Source: Acetobacter sp. CAG:977 (GTDB taxonomy: Bacteria > Pseudomonadota > Alphaproteobacteria > CAAGCB01 > CAG-977). From it: 13,887 bases of DNA. The stretch is taken from assembly GCA_000434295.1 (NCBI GenBank), contig HF994935.1, forward strand, positions 271,047-284,933. Direction: 5' to 3'. Shown in pieces: positions 1-6,310 of the stretch. Position 1 is the stretch's first letter, and each line of letters opens with the position of its first letter. A program made the position numbers and the translations under genes. The notes beneath the pieces were generated by a model. That model was not told the DNA's origin. It saw only the letters and a program-made list of their open reading frames with translations, and did no database searches.

Positions 1-1205
1 GCGTCGTTTTGCAAAGAAATCCTGCCGCGGTGTTCTGCGGCGATGGTTTCCAAATGAATAAGGAATTCTTCAATGCCGTGGCGGCGAATAAAGTCAAGCG
101 ACAGACAATATCCTTTCATGGGGAAAGACAGATCAGCCGAGCTTTCTTCTTTCATAGGCATCAAAGTTGCCATAAAGGAACCGACGCGGGTCCTGCTGAC
201 TTCGGTTAATATTCTTCGGATAGCCTGCGGACCTTCGGCTTCGGAAAAGGCGAAACGGAATTGATAAAAGCCGCGCCGTCCGCGTGTTTTTTCCCATCCC
301 AGGAACAAATCCTTGGGATAGATGAACTGTTCGTAAGGGATGATTTTTTCGGCGGGTGCGGCAAAGAAACGGTAGAAAATATCGTTAATCATCGAACTTG
401 AAAACGTATTGACGATAAAGTTCGGCAAATAGAACGGCAATTTGATTTTAGGCATTTTGAACAAAGGCGGTTTTGCCGTATCGTCCGTAAATTGTGCCGT
501 GGTAAGGATGCCGCGTCCGATGGCGTTTCCTTTGGCGAGGGTGTCGATCCACGCATAGCACAGATCGGCGCTTTTTTTAGCGTTGTCAAAGTGTTCCAGC
601 AACGTATCCAAATCGGGGCACCGTTCTTTGCGCACAATGACGTTCGGAGCCGGACGTTTGGGTAATGTCAGGGAAATCAGCGAAATAAAGCCGGTCAGTC
701 CCATGCCGCCTTTGGTCGCCGAAAACAAATCCGGATTATGTTCTGCGTCGGCGCGCACGGTTTCCCCGTTTGCCAGCGTAACGTCGATCCAATTGACGGC
801 TTTGGCGATGGAACCTCTTTTATGGGCATTGGTGCCGAACATATCGGAAGCGACTGCGGCGCCTAACGTATGATATCCCGACCCCGTCGTAACCGGAGCC
901 ATAAAGCCGCGGGAAGAAAACAGTTCGGTCACGGTATGCAACGTCACTCCCGGTTCGCAGACCAATTCGCCCGTTTCTTCGTTAAAGGAACGGATACGAT
1001 CCATGCGTCGGAATACCATAACGGCGCCGTCGTCATTGATGGCCTGATCGCCGTAGCTGTGTCCCAGCCCTCGGGCGATAATGCCGTTTTTGCCGACCTG
1101 TTCCAGATATTTAGCGACGTCTTCGGTACGTTCGGGGCGGCATACCTGGCAGACTGCCCGGCAAGTACGCCCCCATCCTTTTAATTTTGTTTGGTTCCAG
1201 TGCAT
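1..1205 (-). CDS. dprE1: DprE1-like FAD-binding oxidoreductase (partial, C-terminus beyond the left edge)
   Basis: The frame is open from an ATG at 1205 to the window edge and gives 401 residues; the known family is about 460, so roughly the last 60 are missing. The N-terminus has the family hallmark GWGRT (residues 10-14). An FAD-binding (VAO/PCMH-type) domain follows, with ARGLGHSYGDQ at 44-54, the TTGSGYHTLGAAVASDMFGTN region at 106-126, and KGGMGLTGFI at 165-174. The substrate domain contains YHP-like YPKDLF at 296-301 and LSFPMKGYCLSLDF at 359-372. In actinobacteria this enzyme oxidises decaprenyl-phosphoryl-ribose at C2', the first half of its epimerisation to the arabinose donor. The substrate here is unknown. 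The start is fixed by GGAG seven bases upstream. By eye, the cysteine that benzothiazinones attack in Mycobacterium (C387) aligns with Ser369, and the nearby lysine (K418) with Asn400. A terminator separates it from the kinase gene upstream. Family assignment is firm; function is inferred. Confidence 0.85.
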   Translation of the reverse strand, partial: MHWNQTKLKGWGRTCRAVCQVCRPERTEDVAKYLEQVGKNGIIARGLGHSYGDQAINDDGAVMVFRRMDRIRSFNEETGELVCEPGVTLHTVTELFSSRGFMAPVTTGSGYHTLGAAVASDMFGTNAHKRGSIAKAVNWIDVTLANGETVRADAEHNPDLFSATKGGMGLTGFISLISLTLPKRPAPNVIVRKERCPDLDTLLEHFDNAKKSADLCYAWIDTLAKGNAIGRGILTTAQFTDDTAKPPLFKMPKIKLPFYLPNFIVNTFSSSMINDIFYRFFAAPAEKIIPYEQFIYPKDLFLGWEKTRGRRGFYQFRFAFSEAEGPQAIRRILTEVSRTRVGSFMATLMPMKEESSADLSFPMKGYCLSLDFIRRHGIEEFLIHLETIAAEHRGRISLQND

Positions 1206-1241
1206 TTTTAGACTCCGTGCCGCCAGAAAATCAATGTGGGT

Positions 1242-1277
1242 ATTGTAGCCGAAAAACTCTTTAAATAGAAGAGTTTT
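1242..1277 (-). promoter_or_regulatory. Possible dprE1-like promoter with a hairpin
   Basis: On the minus strand a near-consensus -10 box TACAAT lies at 1247-1242, but no convincing -35 box is present. Just upstream, a perfect 9-bp inverted repeat AAAACTCTT / AAGAGTTTT (1253-1261 with 1269-1277, 7-nt loop) covers the place where -35 contacts would fall. It could be an operator or a second weak terminator for the kinase gene. The regulatory role is inferred from position only. Confidence 0.3.
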
Positions 1278-1285
1278 GCTTAAAT

Positions 1286-1313
1286 AAAAGGGCTTTTTGA
1301 AAAAAGCCCTTTT
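1286..1313 (-). terminator. Rho-independent terminator after the PfkB-family kinase
   Basis: A perfect 12-bp stem (AAAAGGGCTTTT at 1286-1297 with AAAAGCCCTTTT at 1302-1313) encloses a 4-nt loop. It begins 18 bases past the kinase stop codon and is flanked by T-rich sequence on the minus strand. The stem is nearly symmetrical, so it could work in both directions, but only minus-strand genes flank it. Confidence 0.75.
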
Positions 1314-1330
1314 TTAAAAAACAGAAAAAT

Positions 1331-2353
1331 TCAGGGTTTTACGTTGGCCAGATAATCTTTAAATTTATCCGCCAAAGAAGTTTCGGGACGTCCCCCCCAA
1401 TGCTTTAAGATTTCCGCCGCCGTCAATGCGGCCAGCTTTCCCGAAGCGGGCAGGCTGATATTTTGAGAAATGCCGTACAAAAATCCCGAAGCAAAAGCAT
1501 CGCCGGCACCCGTGCTGTCAATGACGGCGTCTCTGTTTTCCGACGCAATGGTGTCAATGCCTTCGTGAGAAAAGATGCAAGCGCCTCTTGAACCGCGAGT
1601 CATTGCCAATATTTGACCGCGTTCATGCAAAATGCGCAAAAACTCGTTTAAATCCGTTACGCTTTGGTCAATTTCGAAACATCCGCGGATTTCGCGTTCG
1701 TTTCCGATCAGAATATCGGCGCGCGTTCTGATGGTTTCGATGACTTCCTGAACGGCAACGGCGCGGAAGTTCAAGTCATGCATGTTAAACGCGACTTTGA
1801 TGTTATTTTCTTTTGCCGTATTTAACGCCAGCATGACGGCTTCGCGGGCGCGGCGGGAAACCAGCATTTGTCCTTCGATGAACAGGACGGAAGAATTTAA
1901 AATGGTGTCAATGTCAATGTCTTTGAGGTCTAATTCTTCGCAAACGCCCATATTAAAAGCAAACGTGCGGTCGTGATCGGGCGTTACCATAACCAAACAG
2001 CGTGCGGTGGCTTTGTCAATATCGCGGTCATACTGTTCCAGAGGGACGCAAGATTTGACCCCCGCCTTATCAAAAGCTTCTTTGAACTTTTCGCCCATGG
2101 TGTCGTTGCAGGCTTTTCCGATAAAAGCGGCTTTCCCGCCCAAAGAAGCAATCCCCGCAATGGCGTTTGCGGCGGTTCCTCCGGGAATGACTCTGGAATC
2201 TTCCAATTCGCGGCGAATGTCGCGCAGGACGGATACCGGCAGAACGTTGCCCTGACCTTTGGTCAGCTGATATTTTTTAAGAAAATCTTCCGTGACGTTT
2301 GCGACGACGTCCACAAAAGCAACGCCGATAGCGGTTACATCGAATTGGCTCAC
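1331..2353 (-). CDS. PfkB-family carbohydrate kinase, adenosine-kinase-like
   Basis: This 340-residue protein carries both hallmarks of the PfkB/ribokinase superfamily. The N-terminal di-glycine substrate region PGGTAANAIAGIASLGG is at 57-73. The C-terminal signature DSTGAGDAFASGFLYG is at 279-294; it contains the anion-hole GAGD, with Asp285 as the expected catalytic base. GNERE at 217-221 is the conserved N-x-x-E-type phosphate/Mg region. The opening (FDVTAIGVAFVDVVANV) and the DRTFAFNMGVCEEL segment (128-141) resemble alphaproteobacterial proteins usually labelled adenosine kinase, so phosphorylation of adenosine or a related nucleoside/sugar is likely; the exact substrate cannot be read from sequence. 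The start is GTG, supported by GGAGA seven bases upstream. It appears to be monocistronic, between the clpA terminator and its own terminator. Confidence 0.9.
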   Translation of the reverse strand: MSQFDVTAIGVAFVDVVANVTEDFLKKYQLTKGQGNVLPVSVLRDIRRELEDSRVIPGGTAANAIAGIASLGGKAAFIGKACNDTMGEKFKEAFDKAGVKSCVPLEQYDRDIDKATARCLVMVTPDHDRTFAFNMGVCEELDLKDIDIDTILNSSVLFIEGQMLVSRRAREAVMLALNTAKENNIKVAFNMHDLNFRAVAVQEVIETIRTRADILIGNEREIRGCFEIDQSVTDLNEFLRILHERGQILAMTRGSRGACIFSHEGIDTIASENRDAVIDSTGAGDAFASGFLYGISQNISLPASGKLAALTAAEILKHWGGRPETSLADKFKDYLANVKP

Positions 2354-2397
2354 GATATTGTCTCCGTTATGGTTTTTGACCTAACGGGACTCTTTTA

Positions 2398-2426
2398 TAT
2401 CTGGGCGGGTGTCAAAAGACCAGATA
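2398..2426. repeat. Inverted repeat in the leader region of the PfkB-family gene
   Basis: TATCTGG (2398-2404) and CCAGATA (2420-2426) form a perfect 7-bp inverted repeat 15 bases apart. The repeat lies 45-73 bases upstream of the GTG start, between the clpA terminator and the kinase gene. The minus strand has TTGACA inside the loop and TATAAA just beyond it, but the spacing between them (10 bases) is wrong for one sigma70 promoter. It could be an operator or an mRNA hairpin; there is no evidence beyond symmetry and position. Confidence 0.3.
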
Positions 2427-2493
2427 AAAAATAAATAAAACAAATACAAAGCGTTTCCAAGGCTTCCGAAAGGAAAAGTTTTTGCCTTCAAAC

Positions 2494-2523
2494 AAAAAAG
2501 CGGGGCAAATCCCCCGCTTTTTT
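2494..2523 (-). terminator. Rho-independent terminator of the clpS-clpA operon
   Basis: A 12-bp perfect stem AAAAAAGCGGGG / CCCCGCTTTTTT (2494-2505 with 2512-2523) has a 6-nt loop and begins 24 bases beyond the clpA stop. Read on the minus strand, the GC core is followed by TTTTTTG, a classic intrinsic terminator. Confidence 0.88.
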
Positions 2524-2547
2524 TCAAGGATAAATCCCGATTCGCCT

Positions 2548-4815
2548 TTACAAAAGCGTCAGTTCTTCTTCCTGATCGGATTTCTTTTCGCGTTGCAGAG
2601 GCGTACAAATAACCAAAAGCTTGTCATTCTTGGCGGTTAAGCGGACTTTCCCGCCTTTTACCAGTTTCCCGAACAAAATTTCTTCGGCCAAAGGCTTTTT
2701 AACGTATTCCTGAATGATTCTTGCCAACGGGCGCGCACCGTTTTTATCGTCATGGCCTTTTTTGACGATCCATTCTTTTGCCGAATACGTCGTTTCCAGC
2801 AATATTTTCTTTTCCGCCAGCTTTGTTTCCAGCTGCGCCAGAAATTTGTCGACGACGCGGCGCACGATTTCCGTATCCAATCTGGAAAACGCAATGACGG
2901 CGTCCAGACGGTTTCTGAATTCCGGCGTGAAAAGACGTTCAATGGCTTCCTTGTCGTCGCCTTCGCGGCTTTGTCTTGCAAAACCCATGGCGGGTTTCGA
3001 AAGGTCTGCCGCCCCCGCATTCGTGGTCATAATCAAAATGATGTTTGAAAAATCGATTTGTTTGCCGTTGGAATCCGTCAGACGGCCGTAATCCATGACT
3101 TGCAGCAAAATGTTAAACAAGTCGGGATGGGCTTTTTCGATTTCGTCAAGCAACAAAACGGCATAAGGATGCTTATCAACCGCATCGGTCAGCAATCCTC
3201 CCTGATCAAACCCGACGTATCCCGGCGGCGTGCCGATCAGACGGGATACCGAATGTTTTTCCATGTATTCGGACATATCAAAGCGCAACAGTTCAATGCC
3301 CAAACTTTTTGCAAGTTGTCTGGCGACTTCGGTTTTCCCGACGCCGGTCGGTCCCGAAAACAGGTACGAACCGATAGGCTTTCCGGGTTCGCGCAATCCC
3401 GCGCGGGACATTTTGATGGAATCGCACAACGCATCAATGGCTTTGTTTTGTCCGAAGACGGTCAGTTTCAAGTCTCTGTCCAGATTCTTCAGTGCGCTTC
3501 TGTCGTCGGCGGAAATGGTTTGGGAAGGAATGTTCGCGATTTTGGAAACGACGCTTTCGATGTCTTTCGCGGTGATTTGTTTTTTCTTTTTCCCCGAAAC
3601 CAAAGCTCTTGCGGCACCGGCTTCGTCCATGACGTCAATGGCTTTGTCGGGCAGTTTCCTGTCGTGCAGGTAGCGCTGAGACAAATCGACGGCGGCTTTT
3701 AACGCTTCGGCGGTATAGACGACGCCGTGATATTTTTCGTAGTAGGATTTTAAACCTTTTAAGATGGAGACGGTTTCTTCGGGCGAAGGTTCGTTGATGT
3801 CGATTTTTTGGAACCGCCGTAAGAAAGCGCGATCTTTTTCCAGATGGTTTCTGAATTCTTTATAGGTCGTTGATCCGATGCAGCGCAAAGTCCCCGAGCT
3901 TAACGCCGGCTTTAAAAGGTTTGACGCATCCATCGATCCGCCCGATGTGGCTCCGGCACCGATGATTGTATGAATTTCGTCAATGAACAAAATGGCATTC
4001 GGGTCGTTTTCCAGCTGGGACAAGACTTCTTTCAAGCGTTCTTCGAAATCCCCTCTGTATCTGGTTCCCGCCAGCAAAGCCCCCAAATCCAGTTGGTAGA
4101 TGACGGCGTTTTTTAAAGCGTCGGGAACGTCTTTCTTTGTGATTTTCAATGCCAATCCTTCGGCGACGGCGGTCTTTCCGACACCCGGCTCTCCGATGTA
4201 AAGCGGGTTGTTTTTTGTGCGCCGGCACAGGATTTGGATGGTGCGTTCAATTTCGTTTTCGCGCCCGATTAACGGGTCGATTTTGCCGCTTTCGGCTTTT
4301 TCGTTCAGGTTCAGGCAATAAGCTTCTAAAGCTTCTTCGCCTTCTTTCAGCTCGGAATCTTCGTCTTCCATCGTGCCTGAAACGTGTTTGCGTTTTCCGT
4401 GGCTGACGTAGCTCATGGCGTCCAGTTTTGTCAGCCCCGCCTTTTTCAAAAAATACAGTGCATAAGAATCGGTTTCGGCGAACATGGCAATAATCAAATG
4501 TTCGGACGTTACGATGTCTCTGCCGCTGGACTGAACCTGAATGGCGGCGCGTTGCAGAACGCGTTGGAATGCTATGGTCGGCTTGGGGTCTTTGGGCGTT
4601 TTTTGGATCAGGTAATCCATTTCTTCCGCGATATATTTTTCGACGTCCTGTTCCAGCTTTTCGGTTTTAATGCGGGCGTGACGGAACAATTCCAAAGCGT
4701 CTTCGTCATCCGTCATCGCCAACAGCAGGTGTTCCAGCGTAACGAATTCGTGCCTGTATTCCGACGCGATGGCGACGGCGGACTGTAAAGTGGCTTCCAA
4801 AGTCGGCGAGAGCAT
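2548..4815 (-). CDS. clpA: ClpA, ATP-dependent Clp protease ATP-binding subunit
   Basis: This 755-residue AAA+ unfoldase feeds substrates to the ClpP peptidase. In order it has: a Clp N-domain (1-140, including LEATLQSAVAIASEYRHEFV), which docks ClpS; an acidic linker (149-161); a D1 AAA module with Walker A GEPGVGKT (208-215) and Walker B ILFIDE (275-280); and a D2 module with Walker A GPTGVGKT (488-495), pore loop GYVGFD (532-537), Walker B VLLLDE (553-558) and an arginine-finger region FRNRLD (633-638). The D1-D2 gap lacks the long ClpB middle coiled coil, and the length suits ClpA (E. coli 758). The ClpP-docking tripeptide, IGL in E. coli, reads MGF at 610-612. The start is four bases after the clpS stop, so the two genes form one operon. 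It ends before a strong terminator. No clpP is in the window, which is usual. Confidence 0.97.
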   Translation of the reverse strand: MLSPTLEATLQSAVAIASEYRHEFVTLEHLLLAMTDDEDALELFRHARIKTEKLEQDVEKYIAEEMDYLIQKTPKDPKPTIAFQRVLQRAAIQVQSSGRDIVTSEHLIIAMFAETDSYALYFLKKAGLTKLDAMSYVSHGKRKHVSGTMEDEDSELKEGEEALEAYCLNLNEKAESGKIDPLIGRENEIERTIQILCRRTKNNPLYIGEPGVGKTAVAEGLALKITKKDVPDALKNAVIYQLDLGALLAGTRYRGDFEERLKEVLSQLENDPNAILFIDEIHTIIGAGATSGGSMDASNLLKPALSSGTLRCIGSTTYKEFRNHLEKDRAFLRRFQKIDINEPSPEETVSILKGLKSYYEKYHGVVYTAEALKAAVDLSQRYLHDRKLPDKAIDVMDEAGAARALVSGKKKKQITAKDIESVVSKIANIPSQTISADDRSALKNLDRDLKLTVFGQNKAIDALCDSIKMSRAGLREPGKPIGSYLFSGPTGVGKTEVARQLAKSLGIELLRFDMSEYMEKHSVSRLIGTPPGYVGFDQGGLLTDAVDKHPYAVLLLDEIEKAHPDLFNILLQVMDYGRLTDSNGKQIDFSNIILIMTTNAGAADLSKPAMGFARQSREGDDKEAIERLFTPEFRNRLDAVIAFSRLDTEIVRRVVDKFLAQLETKLAEKKILLETTYSAKEWIVKKGHDDKNGARPLARIIQEYVKKPLAEEILFGKLVKGGKVRLTAKNDKLLVICTPLQREKKSDQEEELTLL

Positions 4816-4819
4816 ATTT

Positions 4820-5149
4820 TTAGACCTTTTCTACGCGGCACTGAAGCGGGTGCATGCTTCTTTGCGCCATATCGATGACCTGAGCGGCTTTTGTTTCGGC
4901 GATTTCAAAGGGATAAATGCCGCATACGCCGATGCCCGTCCTGTGAACCTGCAGCATGATTTCCGTTGCTTCGGTTTTGTCTTTGTCAAAGACGCTTTGC
5001 AAAACGGCGACGACAAAGTCCATCGGCGTGAAATCGTCGTTTAAGATAATCACGCGATACATGGGCGGGCGTTTTAATTTAGGTTTCGGTTTTGTGGCAA
5101 CGCCGCCTTCCGTTTGGATTTCGTTTTCGTTTTTTTGCCGTTTTGCCAT
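4820..5149 (-). CDS. clpS: ClpS, N-end-rule adaptor for ClpA
   Basis: This 109-residue adaptor recognises proteins with N-degron residues and hands them to ClpA. It has a flexible, basic and polar N-terminal tail (1-29) followed by the ClpS core beginning MYRVIILNDDFTPMDFVV (30-47). The substrate-pocket residues are present: Asn37-Asp38-Asp39 and His69, corresponding to N34/D35/D36/H66 of E. coli ClpS. CGIYPFEIAETKA (76-88) is the usual C-terminal signature. It is the first gene of the clpSA operon. The clpA Shine-Dalgarno (AAGG) lies within its last codons, so the two are probably translationally coupled. Confidence 0.96.
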   Translation of the reverse strand: MAKRQKNENEIQTEGGVATKPKPKLKRPPMYRVIILNDDFTPMDFVVAVLQSVFDKDKTEATEIMLQVHRTGIGVCGIYPFEIAETKAAQVIDMAQRSMHPLQCRVEKV

Positions 5150-5182
5150 GGCATTTACCCTTTGTTTAAATGGATTTCATAT

Positions 5183-5212
5183 AATGTAAGGCGTCAACGC
5201 GTCGGGGTGCAA
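5183..5212 (-). promoter_or_regulatory. Candidate promoter for clpSA
   Basis: On the minus strand TTGCAC (5212-5207) and TACATT (5188-5183) are 18 bases apart, with the transcript starting about 25-30 bases before the clpS ATG. The 132-base divergent region (5150-5281) must also drive the D,D-carboxypeptidase gene on the plus strand. A consensus TATAAT at 5180-5185 could be its -10, but no good -35 accompanies it. Both assignments are weak. Confidence 0.3.
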
Positions 5213-5281
5213 GCCCAAATCGCTTTTAAAAACTTTAAAAAGAGGCTATTTTAAGCAAAACGTCACGGAAAGGGCTGTTGT

Positions 5282-6310
5282 TTGAAACGGATTGCAATCA
5301 TATGCGCTTTTTCTTTGATGCTGAGCGTTTCGCATTCGGCACGGGCGTATTATGACCGTACGTCGTCGTTGCTGGTTGAATCGGACAGCGGTCGGGTATT
5401 GGTTTCCGAAAACGCGACGGACAAACGCTACCCCGCGTCACTGACAAAGATGATGACGCTGTATATGGCGTTTGACGCATTGGAACGCGGGGAAATCAAG
5501 ATGGATCAGCTGTTGCCCGTTTCAAGAAAAGCCGCGCGTCAACCGCGATCCCGCATGGGGTTGAAGGCGGGAACGACGATATCGGTTGAAAATGCGATTT
5601 TTGCGATGATATCGAAATCGGCGAACGATGCGGCCGTCGTCGTAGCAGAGGCTTTGGCGGGATCCGAAGAACAGTTTGCGGATAAAATGACCAGAGTTGC
5701 CAGGGAATTGGGCATGAAAAACACGCGTTTTAAGAATGCGTCGGGTCTGCATCACAAAGATCAGGTAACGACGGCGCAGGACATGGTGGTCTTGTCCAAG
5801 GCTTTGATCGAGCATTTTCCCGAATATTACAAACTTTTTTCGGTGCGCGGATTTCGCTACGGTCGTCGTTATTACGGGAACCACAATTTAGTTGCGCGCT
5901 TTTACAAGGGCGGAGACGGGTTGAAGACGGGTTACGTTGATGCGTCGGGGTATCATGTTGTCGGGTCTGCGAAACGGAACGGCAAACGGCTGATCGGAGT
6001 GATTTTAGGGCGCAATTCGGTGCGCGAACGGGATCGTCATATGTTTCGTTTGCTTGATTTCGGATTTAGGGAATTGAGCAAGTCCAAGGCAGAAAAGTCT
6101 GCCGAGCCGTCTTCTTTATTTTCGGAAGAAGTGCCGAATTTTTCTCCCGGGTCGGCGGAAGAGTACCGACGCATCAGGATAGAGGCGCGCCGATTGTCCG
6201 AAGAATTGGATTCGATTGCAAACATTTCGGACAGCCTGTCGCACGAACACAAAAAGTCCGTTATCAAAAAAGCGATTGTTGATTGGGGCAAAAAGAAAAA
6301 ACGCCGTTAA
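5282..6310 (+). CDS. D-alanyl-D-alanine carboxypeptidase (S11 family, DacF/PBP5-like)
   Basis: This 342-residue periplasmic penicillin-binding protein removes the terminal D-Ala from peptidoglycan pentapeptides. Residues 1-22 form a Sec signal peptide (basic MKR, hydrophobic core, cleavage probably after SARA). The three catalytic motifs are present: SLTK (Ser53-Lys56), SAN (113-115) and KTG (215-217). The catalytic domain ends near 262. Instead of the usual PBP5 C-terminal beta domain and amphipathic anchor, about 80 highly charged residues follow, ending in a lysine/arginine cluster, so any wall or membrane contact would be through that tail. The start is TTG, supported by GGAAAGG upstream and by the position of the signal peptide. 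It is divergent from clpS, and its stop overlaps the stop of the convergent downstream gene. Confidence 0.93.
   Translation: MKRIAIICAFSLMLSVSHSARAYYDRTSSLLVESDSGRVLVSENATDKRYPASLTKMMTLYMAFDALERGEIKMDQLLPVSRKAARQPRSRMGLKAGTTISVENAIFAMISKSANDAAVVVAEALAGSEEQFADKMTRVARELGMKNTRFKNASGLHHKDQVTTAQDMVVLSKALIEHFPEYYKLFSVRGFRYGRRYYGNHNLVARFYKGGDGLKTGYVDASGYHVVGSAKRNGKRLIGVILGRNSVRERDRHMFRLLDFGFRELSKSKAEKSAEPSSLFSEEVPNFSPGSAEEYRRIRIEARRLSEELDSIANISDSLSHEHKKSVIKKAIVDWGKKKKRR

Noticed and set aside
870..1184. Plus-strand open frames of about 60-105 codons in 9-1184
   Set aside because: The minus strand is one open frame with continuous DprE1-like homology over the whole stretch, so these are shadows.
1391..1398. 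C7 run in the PfkB-family gene as a second phase-variable tract
   Set aside because: It is short, the gene is intact across it, and it lies near the 3' end of a metabolic enzyme, so there is no sign of switching.
3058..3702. A 214-codon open frame on the plus strand
   Set aside because: It is antisense to the D2 module of clpA, a shadow of a well-conserved gene.
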